Positions 13,474-25,497 are shown, counted from the stretch's first letter. The stretch is DNA of 64,000 bases from Taenia hydatigena (GCA_036345935.2 JADWOT020000009.1:448287-512286); one strand, 5' to 3'. Notes: a model not told the origin generated them from the sequence alone. Made by a program: numbers and translations.

Positions 13474-16339
13474 GTATGTTAATTGTGCAAACAACGATGT
13501 AGGAAGAGAGAAACTTCCCGAACAGGTATGGGGGACTATGTACGAATCAGGGCATCTGTGGCTCTCTTGAACTGTTCGATTAGCCATTAAAGAAGGTACT
13601 TTTGTAAGAAGTTGAACTTTTGGAAGGTGGGTTCGCACTACCAAGGGCACTAGATTATATGCGTTTTTAGGTTGCCTTGTTTGTAATAGGTTCGGTGTTT
13701 ATGTAATTCGCCTTGGACCTCATTCCTTAGGAGCGAGTAGACTGAATATGTGGTTGGGACCGTGCCCGTTCAGAGTGCACGCCTCTCTCGAGGGGGGAGA
13801 AGGGTGGTGACTGCTGCCTGGCACGACTCGTGTTCACCGATCGCCTCCCGCCTCGAAGGTGTACTTAAACAAATCCATTCTACATTTCATTGGTGAGATC
13901 TCTAGGTCATACCTCGAAATCGCTAGTGAGAGATGTTTTCCACAGTGAGCTCTGAGGCCGTGGTGTTTTTCTTCAGCTGCAAAGAAAAACGTTGAGTTGT
14001 GAGTGCTAACCGAGTCTGTTGTCTTACCACTGTTTAGAATTAGGATGTCATCATTATGTGATCGTGACGGTCACCAACCTTCTGATTCCCCTATTATTCA
14101 AGCAATAAGTAGTTGAAATCACTAGAGTTTCGAGCCTGTGATTCCAGAAAGGTGCCGCAACGAAGACTGACTCTGCCTGGTCCGCTGCTTTTCATATTTA
14201 AGTTGTCGCATTTCTTGCGCTTAAATAAAAGACACTTCTACGCTTGAAACGCTATAATTTACTTGCTTTAGGCCAAATTAGGATGGCAAATAAACGTGAC
14301 GCTAGTCTGTAAGGCCATGCTACTCTAAGGCCACATAATTTCAAGACCTGCAACTAATAATTATTAAACTTTATGATTCTACCATGCTTGCTCACGTCTT
14401 CTTCCGATTATTTACAGGTTTTGTATTTCTTCTGGAATGTGATTTATCGGTCGTTTTAGCATTCTAAGTAGTATGCGTTCTGCTAATACACAACCTAATG
14501 TACTGGCGAACTAAACACCACGCCGGATCAACTCAGAATTCAAAAATGCACGATATTGCTCTAAAAGGGTTTTAAGTGGACTCCGAAGGTGGCTGAATAC
14601 TTCGTTGTCCTTGAAGGCGTTGCCGGGTCTATCAAATAAGCTCAGTTCACGCTTTTAAAAACGGTTCTTTGTCCCAGTAAGTCAACGCTCCAAATCTATT
14701 TTGCCCCTACTTTATTACCTAGCTGTCTTCGGTTTTTTCATGGGTACATGTGATTTTCTAAGGCTTGGAGATGCCTGGAGAAATGTGGTGAACGGAGATT
14801 TGCAGAACTGGGGCCAGATACATCTGCGAGTTGTATTGAGCAGGAGGATCTCACTCACCTACGCACAATGTGGGCGAGACCTTGTGGAGTCGCACCAAGT
14901 AGGGAGTGAATCGTTCGAGGGCACCCAATACCATGCCTAGAGGCGCCATGTTCATGTGACATGAAAGGAATTAAGATTAAAATAACGGTCTTTAAAGTTA
15001 TGCTGTTGGTTATGCGGGTCCCGCTTGCTCAGCTGTGAATAAATTGTTTCAGCGTCAATGTAACCACGCTTCTTCATGACTAAAAAGATGTGATTTCCCT
15101 CAACTCGTCGAGACAACTTCTATAATTTCGTACCGTAGTACCCCATATGCAGTGCAGCAACCTTGGCTCGTATCCATCCTGCTCAGCTTGTGCTTGACTA
15201 ATAATGAAGGTCAAAAAGTGCGCGATGAGCTGATGCGAAGTGCATATGCAGTCGCGTCTATCGAATCGCCTCAAATTATAAAATGTCGCTTCCACGAGGT
15301 GCACACTAACTATTCAGTCACCTACCTATGGACGAGTGGATTCAGCGTCGTCCTTAACTCTGCCATCAGGCGCTGGCACCAAAGAGGATCGCAATCGCGG
15401 GGATTCATTTCGGGAGGCTTGCTCACGACTTGGCGATTTTTGTGCACCCAACGCATTCCATAAGCACTTTTAATTCGAACCAAAATCCTCTTCCTTTGCA
15501 GCTACCACTAGCATAGAGCGTATGTTCTGTTGCAGTGAACAAAGTATTAATCAGAACAGACAGCAATAATAGAATGTGCACGAAACGGGGCGGAGGGATA
15601 AGCAGTCGCTTGTAGGCAAAGGAGTGAAAACCCGAGAAAATCCGCATCTACAAGAGACTAAGCACGATGCGGTGATGTAACCCTTAACCGCAGTAGGAAA
15701 TTTCAACCGAGCGCATGTTTTAAAAGTCGTTCACATACCTTAGCCGCGGTAAGTTCATGCCTATCCCATGATAAAACATTCAAAGCGTGGAATGCCTGGT
15801 GATCGATGAACAGTCTGCCATGACACTAGGCAAGTAACAAAGCCCCCTGTGGGAACAGTGAATTGCAAAAGTTGCGCAGACGGCGCATCAGGGCAGGCAG
15901 CTGCACTTTGGACTGAGGCTTCCTGAGTACTAATTGCACCCTCGCAAGTGAATATGCTTGGCGGGAAACCGGACCAAGACTTCAGTCACTTCCCTTATAA
16001 GCTTAAAAGTCACGATTTGGCGCGAACAACTCCCGTTCTTCTTTTCAAATAACCCCTTGTCAGTTTCAGTTGCCCTGGTTGACAACTATTTTGGACAACC
16101 TCAAAGCCTAAAGTGGGACAGCTTCAAGGGCGTAATCAGGACTAAACGCACAAACACCGAGGACAAAAGATCAAAAAATTGTCGCGTTATTGTCAGACTT
16201 CTATTTTGACAGCTGCGCACCGTAAAGTAAGCCCTGAAATTTTATCGCAGTAGAAAATGGCAGTGAAAAGATAACGGCAATAATGACGCGGGACAGTCCC
16301 ATAAAAAGGGCTGACAGTGCATGACAGTCAGAACAATCA
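13474..16339. other. Convergent intergenic region, DDX52 to PCMTD
   Basis: The 3' ends of two convergent genes flank this stretch. An AATAAAA signal near 14223 could serve DDX52, though it lies far downstream. Open frames near 14701-14940 and 15152-15463 show no motif or splice partners, so I do not call them. No family repeat seen. Confidence 0.45.
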
Positions 16340-19300
16340 TCAGATGACACGGAGAACGAGATCAGTGGCATAAGGAGGCAAGGCCAACTCTTCCTCCATC
16401 AACTGATGCATCTTCTCCCGGAAAGTGTATGACTGCGGTTGCCACTTCACCTCTCGTCCTCGTCTACCCCGCCGTCGACGCTCTCCACGATTTTCTTCAG
16501 CCTCATCATCGAGTTGTTCCGTCACCGAATCCCCTGTCTCCTGTCGTCCATCCTCCCGCCTCCTCCTCTTCCTCTTACGTCGTTTCCGCCTCGTTGAATC
16601 CCCACCTGTTTCGCCAGTGTCTGCGGGACCATCCATTGATTCTTCTTCCTCCTCTTCATCGCCTTCTTCTGTCTCTTCCCCATCTCTATTCTCAATAGTT
16701 TGTTCTACGTTTCGATGGCGATTCCTCGCTTGCTGGAAATAAAAATGAGGTAGAGAAGTGAGGGAAATCTCAGCGTGGTAATAATGGGTTGGACGGGTGA
16801 TTATCAAAAAATGCCTACCAGCATCTGACATCTGAGGATGTTCCGCGAGATGAACTCAACCAAATCCATCTGTTCCGCTATCGCCCTCGATCCGGGAACA
16901 ATGACGTTGACATGGATTGGAGGGATTTCAGGCATATCCTGCTGTTGCAATGGAGGCGTGGAGGGGGCAGAAGGGCGAGGAGAGGAGGACAACCACGAGG
17001 AGGATGAGGACGAAGATGCCGAAGAAGTGATGGTGCTGGTGGAGGAGGAGGAACCCCCACCGTGACTTTCCTCGCCGTGATGGCTTTGACGAGAGACAGA
17101 GTCGGAGCAGGGAGATAAGGAGGAGGGGAAAGACGGGGAGGACTCACGAACTTGTACAAATCGACCTAGATCGGGCAGATCGCCTGCGCGTTGTAGAATT
17201 ACCTGCCGCAGCTGCTGACGCAACCGTCGGCAGGCGAGACGCTCCAGTCGCTCTACCGTGCGTTTTGGCGCTGGAAGAGAAATAGGCTACTTCATAGTGA
17301 ATTTAACGACACCATGAATGTCAAATTATTCGAGGAACAAGACTATTAGCTAAGAACGATTCAATCAAATGGCGGTGCCAATTAACGAGGCTAATGAGTG
17401 TGAATGTGCAAATTTAGCATTCAACCAATGCAATAGCTTAGATCAGGTTACAGCTCCGAGGGAGCTCTGTAGGCTCTGAAAAGAATGAACCATCTCGAAC
17501 GCCCTGCATCGCCCATGAGTGGATAAACGAAAATTTTACAGCCATGTGACTGATAACATTTGGTCTCATTAACTCCCATGGTTTTGAACCACTTGGACCA
17601 TTACGGTTGTAGCATGGGTGAGAGACGTTAACACCAAAGAATCTGTTATCGTGTAGTCAGTCCAACCGTGAGTTGAATTTCCAAGTCTTTCTAATGCAAA
17701 ACCGATTGGGGCGTCATTAAGAAGGATGTAACACGGCCATGAACAAGACACGAAGGACGCGTCGGTATCTCCCATTAGGGTTCTTGTGAAAACGAGAAAG
17801 GATAGATGGACTACATCGCTCTGAAGATTCCATTCACCGTTTGGAGCTTTAATCAGATATTTTGCATGTCTCGTGCTGGTACGGCCACTAGAAATACTGT
17901 CATGTTATTTCGATGTCTCATCAATTAAAATGTCTGACAGAATAAGCATAAATGACAGAGCATATGCCCTTGTTTATTCTTACAGCTTGTGTAGTTCAAA
18001 AACAGGCTAAAATGTTGCAACAGATGCACATAGTGCACACCTAAGCACAAGTGACAGCAAGATATCAGGATAGACCACGTGACCTTAGGCATCAAAAAAT
18101 GTGCACGTCAGGAGGCTAGTAAAATACTTAGCTCCCAGCCGCTTGCTAGGACCTCACTTCAGCGCACCCCAATTATTCGTTTGATTAATAAGAGCGAACA
18201 CGTTTGTGCATCACTCTATGGCCAAAAGGCAATCGCTGATGCAGAACTAGCAAGTATGAAATGCGTCAGGCTGCGTTCCAACAACTGCATTGGAGTTGCG
18301 AAAGCATAGTTTTAAATGTTATTTAGACTACAGATACTTAACTGTTCCCAGGTATCGGTTTGAGGGGAAAACTGACTCAGAATGGAAGCAAACGAGAGCC
18401 GATTGAAGCCTTATGGCTAAAAAAAACACTGTCAATTCCGTGAAAATCCTTATAAAAACGTAGATAAATAGTGTTTCCAACACAATTCTGGCAACCCAAG
18501 ACATAGTTTTGGGTGATTAACAGGCACCAAGGCAATAAAAAGGCTGAAGTTCACATTCCTACCATCGCATAGAAACAAACTTACTGCCCATAAGTTGAAG
18601 AAATGCTCGCAAATAAAGCAAAGACCCTTCCTAATGAAGCCAAGGACTCACGGGGAATAACTTTGGGATCAGTTTCAGAAGATGAAGCAAGGCTCATGAA
18701 GCTGACACTGATGAGGACCGTATCATTCACCTTGTTGCCGGAGACACGATCAATTTTATGGAGCTATAAAATATTCAAAGGATAATTATTAACGCTTCGA
18801 CAATAGTTTAGTCTCTCCAAATAATTCCCCACTTGGTCGTAAATGGGGGCAATAAGTCGCCCACCAACATTGAGAAGTCGTAAGATGGCTTCCAACTGTG
18901 CCGGCGATGAGATCATGGAACCGACGTAAATCCGGTCGTAAGTAGGCCAAAATTCCAATTCATATTTGTCATCATCTGTAGATTCACGTTTAACCAGGGG
19001 AGGGGGCTCAATATTCAAGTTTGGTGAAAGGAGAGATTGGTGGATGTATTCATCGAGAGAGGATCCCTCTGAATCGAAATCACCGGAAGGCTCAGCATTG
19101 ACAACTCGTGCAGAGGTTGCGGAGGGAGGAACGACGGTAAAAATGTTGCCGACCGTGAAGTAAGGCTCGCAAAAATCACGTTCGTAGACAGCATCACTGG
19201 CAAGAAACTTAGTGAGGCGCTCTCGCGCAAAAGCTACATTGGACTCATGAAGCTCGATGCCATGGTTGATACTGTTTGACCCTGCAATTAACAAAAATAC

Positions 19301-19649
19301 TGACACTGTTTTGCAAGGGTTATGAGTTCTAAGCAGAAAGTCGATTACCCAGCATTAGTCCAAACATTGTGCTCAGGTACCCAGTTCCACTGCCTATATT
19401 GAGAACAGATTGTCCAGGCTGAATATCAAGTTCACGGAGAACAGTAGCGTAAATCCCAGGAGCTGAAAGGTGCAGCTTATCAACTCGCCAAGCAGAGTCA
19501 CTATATATTTGCTCTTTAGGTTCTATTGCATAGAGTCCACGATCTACCAGTCTGAATACGCGTTCTACCTCCGGTGGGATCTCGCATGATTCTTTGAGAC
19601 TGTCAACGAGGGCCTGATTATCCGAGAAACTGCTCACGCTCGCACCCAT
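16340..19649 (-). CDS. PCMTD: PCMTD-type protein-L-isoaspartate O-methyltransferase domain protein
   Basis: PCMTD1/2 proteins join a PCMT-like SAM-binding fold to a C-terminal region linked in vertebrates to Cullin-RING ligase recruitment. Exons (minus strand): 19649-19349, 19281-18794, 18763-18652, 17270-16819, 16732-16340, giving about 581 residues against 357 in human PCMTD1. The start MGASVSS at 19649 fits the family's myristoylatable MGGAVSAG. Motifs: DKLHLSAPGIYA, then SAM motif I VLNIGSGTGYLST, then INHGIELHE, then YDRIYVG and VGGRLIAPI. The extra length is a Ser/Asp-rich insert of about 50 residues before YDRIYVG, a long Ser-rich segment in exon 4 and an acidic-then-Arg/Lys-rich segment in exon 5. 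The conserved tail FREKMHQL aligns with LREKIMKL of human PCMTD1. The second intron is only 30 bases (18793-18764). Confidence 0.88.
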
Positions 19650-20194
19650 TCCCGCATAACTCCAAAATGATTCATAAGAGGCGCGCACACTTTACATGTG
19701 TAGCACGGACAAACTTCATTCTTGCGATGTTATACAGAAAATGGCAAAAACTATGCGTATTTGCACTTTTATGAGTTCAAGTCATGGATGCAGCAGTATA
19801 ATGAAAGACCTCTTAAGGATGGTACGAGCAGAAATTGTAGTGATTACTAAGTTTCACAGCAATAAGTTTATGCCAACTAAAAGCTAAATTGTCAAATTTT
19901 GTTTTTGCGCACTTTAGTGACAGTTGTGGAGGTGTGTTGAAACATAAAACCAAAAAAGCTCAGTCTTTTCCACCTAAAACTGACTTCATATTGCGCATCC
20001 TTCCCAGTGATGCGTATATTGTTGCAATATTCATGGTCTTAGGTAGCCTTTTCAGCTGCACAGTTCAATTTTTAGTGATAGAAAAATGCATCCGAGAGTT
20101 AGAAATACCAAATCCGAACCTTTAACAAAATTTTTAGCAGTAATACGTTGTCAGCTTTCCAAGTTCTAATTAGAACGAAAAGGTCAACTATGTG
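19650..20194. other. Upstream region of PCMTD
   Basis: Minus-strand promoter region of PCMTD by position. No clear TATA box was identified, and open frames are short and featureless. Confidence 0.35.
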
Positions 20195-20370
20195 TGTAAT
20201 ACTTTGTTTTTCGGAACTACCGGTTTCGGTCAAGATCACAGAGGTGGGTGTACTGCTCTAGCTGCGAGGGCTGGCCTCCGGGCCATGCCAGCAGCCTGTC
20301 CGTTGAATATATGTATTCTACCCTAGCATTCTGCCTTCTTTTGCCTTCGAGGAAGCCTAGGGACGCTACA
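20195..20370 (+). repeat. Solo-LTR-like repeat, complete copy R3
   Basis: A 176-base copy beginning TGTAATACTTTG and ending GGGACGCTACA, so TG...CA ends. Flanks are ATGTG on the left and ACGTG on the right, a 5-base duplication with one mismatch. It lies about 120 bases left of the gypsy array in the same orientation. Confidence 0.82.
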
Positions 20371-20490
20371 ACGTGTTCTTCAGTTGTACCTTTACTGACT
20401 GGGCGACCCATTAGACCATACCAGTAGCTTCAGAACCTAGGGAATGGGATTCATAACCCCGAATTCCTGGTTGTTATTATTGGCTATTGC

Positions 20491-20716
20491 TGTAATACTT
20501 GATTCTTTAAATGCGCTTTGTAGGCCAGAGGCGGGAAGTCAATTTGAACCACGTGACGGAGCAGCGCGGAGGCTCGCTGGAGCGTGACACATCCTCGGCC
20601 TGAACCCCATATCTCGCCTAGCTGTATTTATCACCCCATATACATTAAAGATGTCTAAACGTACACAGACTTCTACTATCAGGGGTAACTAGGAGGGAGA
20701 GGAGGGACCCTCTACA
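20491..20716 (+). repeat. Array LTR 1 (left outer)
   Basis: 226 bases. It differs from LTR2 and LTR3 only at three sites within the first 26 bases (GATTCTTTAAATGCGC versus AATTCTTTGAATGCGT). Its 3' part is identical to theirs. It contains an ATG (MSKRTQTST...) interrupted after 13 codons by TAG. Confidence 0.9.
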
Positions 20717-22033
20717 CTAGCGGCAGCGTTGGCGGACCTTCCCCATTTCGAGGAAGGGATGAATTTCGGAGATTGGATGAAAACCGTTAGGTTTAACATC
20801 CACTTGTTTCCCCAGCGGCAGAGGATTCCGCTGATCCTACACGCTCTCCCGCAAGAGCTGTTCTCCGCAGCGGTTGATGCCGGAGTCTCGCACGACTCCG
20901 ACCTAGACGAGTGCTGCGAGATTCTGGCCCAGCTCGTTATTGATCAACGAGAGGAGTCGCTCGCTAGAGAGTTCTTTCTCCGCGAGCTTTCAGAGGCTGC
21001 CCACCTAACAAGGTGAAACGATGGGTGGCTGTCCAGTTCAAAGCCGGCGTTCGTCCCCCGTCTATCGCCGCGAAACTCCAGCGCCTGATGCAGACAGCAC
21101 TGATTGGGCTTTTCCCGAAACATTGCATAATCTACCTAGATGACGTTCTCGTTTTCGGTAGAGACATTCGCGAGCATAACGCCAATCTCAAACTAGTCCT
21201 AGACCGTCTGCAAGATGCAGGTTTGACCTTGAATCCAAAGAAGTGTCATTTTCTCCGCCGTTCAGTCAATTTTCTGGGGCACACAGTCTCGTCAGACGGG
21301 ATGGCAGTCACTGAAGATCGCACAAAACAAGTGAGAACCTGACCACCCTCAGGGCAATGGACAAGTGGGAAGAACTAACCGAACCTTGATAGGGTTAATA
21401 AAGGCTTTCACGAAGGAGGCACGACCGGAAGATTGGGATTTAAGCCTTGGACGCGCTCTTCTCGCCTATAGGGCTACAGTCCACACATCAACCGGTGCCT
21501 CTCCGTTCAAGATGCTCGCCGGCGCGAAATGAGAGTTCCCTCTGACGTCTTCCTCCCCCGCAAAGAAGTGGCTACCGATAACGCCCCGGAGTACGTACTA
21601 CGTCTCAAAGAAGGGATAAGAAAGACGTTTAATCTCGTCCGTCGACACCTTTAAATGTCTCATACCCGACAAAAGAAATACTACGAAAAGCACAGTCGAC
21701 TCACTGCCTACCACGAAGGCGATCTCGTCCAAATATATCGGCCGATTCCTCCACCTGGGACGCATCGCAAATTTTACCACCCTTGGAGTAAAGATCCCTT
21801 CCGCGTAGTAAAAGTCCTGTCTCCCACGAACTACCTCGTCCGGCATGCAGAACTCTGTACCCACCCCGTAACCGTCCATCACAATAAGATCCGACCTTAC
21901 AGAGGTGCTCCGCCGGTCGGTTACGAGGACGAAGCCTATTTAATCGTAGAAGAAGGCAAACCACCCGATGGTTTAACCAAAACGAATCAATAGAGGTAGC
22001 GTCGGGGACGGCGCTCAAGAGACGAGGAGGCTA
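20717..22033 (+). pseudogene. Gypsy body 1: gag, RT and integrase remnants
   Basis: Three broken coding blocks. The gag-like fragment (frame to about 21016) includes the FGDWMKTVRFNIHLFP region. The RT palm fragment (21013-21342) includes IIYLDDVLVFGRD and a CHFLRRSVNFLGH block typical of gypsy RT. The integrase end (about 21390-21993) includes LLAYRATVHTSTG, SPFKML, an in-frame TGA, then a C-terminal KYYEKH...GDLVQIYRP segment. Stops and large deletions rule out a functional polyprotein. Confidence 0.88.
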
Positions 22034-22259
22034 TGTAATACTTAATTCTTTGAATGCGTTTTGTAGGCCAGAGGCGGGAAGTCAATTTGAACCACGTGAC
22101 GGAGCAGCGCGGAGGCTCGCTGGAGCGTGACACATCCTCGGCCTGAACCCCATATCTCGCCTAGCTGTATTTATCACCCCATATACATTAAAGATGTCTA
22201 AACGTACACAGACTTCTACTATCAGGGGTAACTAGGAGGGAGAGGAGGGACCCTCTACA
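22034..22259 (+). repeat. Array LTR 2 (hybrid)
   Basis: At the three 5' variable sites it matches LTR4. At the five 3' variable sites it matches LTR1. This is the pattern expected of a junction LTR made by unequal crossing-over between left and right LTRs. Confidence 0.9.
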
Positions 22260-23576
22260 CTAGCGGCAGCGTTGGCGGACCTTCCCCATTTCGAGGAAGG
22301 GATGAATTTCGGAGATTGGATGAAAACCGTTAGGTTTAACATCCACTTGTTTCCCCAGCGGCAGAGGATTCCGCTGATCCTACACGCTCTCCCGCAAGAG
22401 CTGTTCTCCGCAGCGGTTGATGCCGGAGTCTCGCACGACTCCGACCTAGACGAGTGCTGCGAGATTCTGGCCCAGCTCGTTATTGATCAACGAGAGGAGT
22501 CGCTCGCTAGAGAGTTCTTTCTCCGCGAGCTTTCAGAGGCTGCCCACCTAACAAGGTGAAACGATGGGTGGCTGTCCAGTTCAAAGCCGGCGTTCGTCCC
22601 CCGTCTATCGCCGCGAAACTCCAGCGCCTGATGCAGACAGCACTGATTGGGCTTTTCCCGAAACATTGCATAATCTACCTAGATGACGTTCTCGTTTTCG
22701 GTAGAGACATTCGCGAGCATAACGCCAATCTCAAACTAGTCCTAGACCGTCTGCAAGATGCAGGTTTGACCTTGAATCCAAAGAAGTGTCATTTTCTCCG
22801 CCGTTCAGTCAATTTTCTGGGGCACACAGTCTCGTCAGACGGGATGGCAGTCACTGAAGATCGCACAAAACAAGTGAGAACCTGACCACCCTCAGGGCAA
22901 TGGACAAGTGGGAAGAACTAACCGAACCTTGATAGGGTTAATAAAGGCTTTCACGAAGGAGGCACGACCGGAAGATTGGGATTTAAGCCTTGGACGCGCT
23001 CTTCTCGCCTATAGGGCTACAGTCCACACATCAACCGGTGCCTCTCCGTTCAAGATGCTCGCCGGCGCGAAATGAGAGTTCCCTCTGACGTCTTCCTCCC
23101 CCGCAAAGAAGTGGCTACCGATAACGCCCCGGAGTACGTACTACGTCTCAAAGAAGGGATAAGAAAGACGTTTAATCTCGTCCGTCGACACCTTTAAATG
23201 TCTCATACCCGACAAAAGAAATACTACGAAAAGCACAGTCGACTCACTGCCTACCACGAAGGCGATCTCGTCCAAATATATCGGCCGATTCCTCCACCTG
23301 GGACGCATCGCAAATTTTACCACCCTTGGAGTAAAGATCCCTTCCGCGTAGTAAAAGTCCTGTCTCCCACGAACTACCTCGTCCGGCATGCAGAACTCTG
23401 TACCCACCCCGTAACCGTCCATCACAATAAGATCCGACCTTACAGAGGTGCTCCGCCGGTCGGTTACGAGGACGAAGCCTATTTAATCGTAGAAGAAGGC
23501 AAACCACCCGATGGTTTAACCAAAACGAATCAATAGAGGTAGCGTCGGGGACGGCGCTCAAGAGACGAGGAGGCTA
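22260..23576 (+). pseudogene. Gypsy body 2
   Basis: Appears identical to body 1, with the same broken gag, RT (YLDD) and integrase fragments at a 1543-base offset (for example RT at 22556-22885). Confidence 0.88.
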
Positions 23577-23802
23577 TGTAATACTTAATTCTTTGAATGC
23601 GTTTTGTAGGCCAGAGGCGGGAAGTCAATTTGAACCACGTGACGGAGCAGCGCGGAGGCTCGCTGGAGCGTGACACATCCTCGGCCTGAACCCCATATCT
23701 CGCCTAGCTGTATTTATCACCCCATATACATTAAAGATGTCTAAACGTACACAGACTTCTACTATCAGGGGTAACTAGGAGGGAGAGGAGGGACCCTCTA
23801 CA
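23577..23802 (+). repeat. Array LTR 3 (hybrid)
   Basis: Same sequence as LTR2, as expected if the unit was re-duplicated after the first recombination event. Confidence 0.9.
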
Positions 23803-25119
23803 CTAGCGGCAGCGTTGGCGGACCTTCCCCATTTCGAGGAAGGGATGAATTTCGGAGATTGGATGAAAACCGTTAGGTTTAACATCCACTTGTTTCCCCA
23901 GCGGCAGAGGATTCCGCTGATCCTACACGCTCTCCCGCAAGAGCTGTTCTCCGCAGCGGTTGATGCCGGAGTCTCGCACGACTCCGACCTAGACGAGTGC
24001 TGCGAGATTCTGGCCCAGCTCGTTATTGATCAACGAGAGGAGTCGCTCGCTAGAGAGTTCTTTCTCCGCGAGCTTTCAGAGGCTGCCCACCTAACAAGGT
24101 GAAACGATGGGTGGCTGTCCAGTTCAAAGCCGGCGTTCGTCCCCCGTCTATCGCCGCGAAACTCCAGCGCCTGATGCAGACAGCACTGATTGGGCTTTTC
24201 CCGAAACATTGCATAATCTACCTAGATGACGTTCTCGTTTTCGGTAGAGACATTCGCGAGCATAACGCCAATCTCAAACTAGTCCTAGACCGTCTGCAAG
24301 ATGCAGGTTTGACCTTGAATCCAAAGAAGTGTCATTTTCTCCGCCGTTCAGTCAATTTTCTGGGGCACACAGTCTCGTCAGACGGGATGGCAGTCACTGA
24401 AGATCGCACAAAACAAGTGAGAACCTGACCACCCTCAGGGCAATGGACAAGTGGGAAGAACTAACCGAACCTTGATAGGGTTAATAAAGGCTTTCACGAA
24501 GGAGGCACGACCGGAAGATTGGGATTTAAGCCTTGGACGCGCTCTTCTCGCCTATAGGGCTACAGTCCACACATCAACCGGTGCCTCTCCGTTCAAGATG
24601 CTCGCCGGCGCGAAATGAGAGTTCCCTCTGACGTCTTCCTCCCCCGCAAAGAAGTGGCTACCGATAACGCCCCGGAGTACGTACTACGTCTCAAAGAAGG
24701 GATAAGAAAGACGTTTAATCTCGTCCGTCGACACCTTTAAATGTCTCATACCCGACAAAAGAAATACTACGAAAAGCACAGTCGACTCACTGCCTACCAC
24801 GAAGGCGATCTCGTCCAAATATATCGGCCGATTCCTCCACCTGGGACGCATCGCAAATTTTACCACCCTTGGAGTAAAGATCCCTTCCGCGTAGTAAAAG
24901 TCCTGTCTCCCACGAACTACCTCGTCCGGCATGCAGAACTCTGTACCCACCCCGTAACCGTCCATCACAATAAGATCCGACCTTACAGAGGTGCTCCGCC
25001 GGTCGGTTACGAGGACGAAGCCTATTTAATCGTAGAAGAAGGCAAACCACCCGATGGTTTAACCAAAACGAATCAATAGAGATAGCGTCGGGGACGGCGC
25101 TCAAGAGACGAGGAGGCTA
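23803..25119 (+). pseudogene. Gypsy body 3
   Basis: Same remnants as bodies 1 and 2, with a G-to-A change at about 25081 near the end (AGAGATAGCG instead of AGAGGTAGCG). This is the only difference I noticed between bodies. Confidence 0.88.
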
Positions 25120-25345
25120 TGTAATACTTAATTCTTTGAATGCGTTTTGTAGGCCAGAGGCGGGAAGTCAATTTGAACCACGTGACGGAGCAGCGCAGAG
25201 GCTCGCTGGAGCGTGACACATCCTCGGCCTGAACCCCATATCTCGCCTAGCTGTATTTATCACCCCATATACATTAAATATGTCTAAACGTAAACAGACT
25301 TCTACTATCAAGGGTAACCAGGAGGGAGAGGAGGGACCCTCTACA
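25120..25345 (+). repeat. Array LTR 4 (right outer)
   Basis: 226 bases. The first part matches LTR2/LTR3, and five sites in the 3' part are private. Here the thirteenth-codon stop is absent (CAG instead of TAG), so the gag-start frame is open through the LTR end. Confidence 0.9.
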
Positions 25346-25350
25346 ATTAC

Positions 25351-25497
25351 ACCACTGTTCGTTTGGGTTACCAGCTTTGGCCAGGGTAGCGGAGGCGGCT
25401 ATATTGCCAGCTTCTCATATCCCCTACCTGTTGAGTATGTATATTCTACCCTAGTATTCTGCCTTCTTTTGCCTTAAAAAAGCCTCGGAACGCTACA
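25351..25497 (+). repeat. Solo-LTR-like repeat copy R4
   Basis: Degraded at its 5' end and clear from CAGGGTAGCGGAGG onward (GTATATTCTACCCTAG, TTTTGCCTT, CGCTACA end). It abuts the right end of the gypsy array in the same orientation as R3. Confidence 0.75.

Larger units (their letters stand above)
20491..25345 (+). mobile_element. Tandem array of internally deleted Ty3/gypsy LTR element (LTR-body x3, then LTR)
   Basis: Period is exactly 1543 bases: four LTRs of 226 bases at 20491, 22034, 23577 and 25120, and three bodies of 1317 bases. LTRs begin TGTAATACTT and end CTCTACA. Flanking pentamers are ATTGC on the left and ATTAC on the right, a plausible target duplication with one change. Each body carries a gag-like fragment, an RT fragment with the YLDD catalytic box, and the integrase C-terminal end. 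Protease, most of RT, RNase H and the integrase core are missing, so the element is non-autonomous. The outer LTRs differ from each other at 8 of 226 positions, while the units are nearly identical. That means an old insertion and a recent tandem amplification. Assembly duplication is an alternative. Confidence 0.9.

Noticed and set aside
14701..15463. Open frames of 79 and 103 codons
   Set aside because: No recognised motif, no splice partners and no promoter signals; lengths are within chance expectation here.
16425..17065. Ser/Pro- and Glu/Gly-rich plus-strand open frames
   Set aside because: They mirror the low-complexity PCMTD exons on the minus strand and have no splice logic of their own.
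20491..25345. Treating the array as a pure assembly artefact
   Set aside because: The outer LTRs differ from the inner ones in a pattern that fits recombination, and one body has a private base change; an artefact remains possible for the exact unit count but not for the hybrid LTRs.
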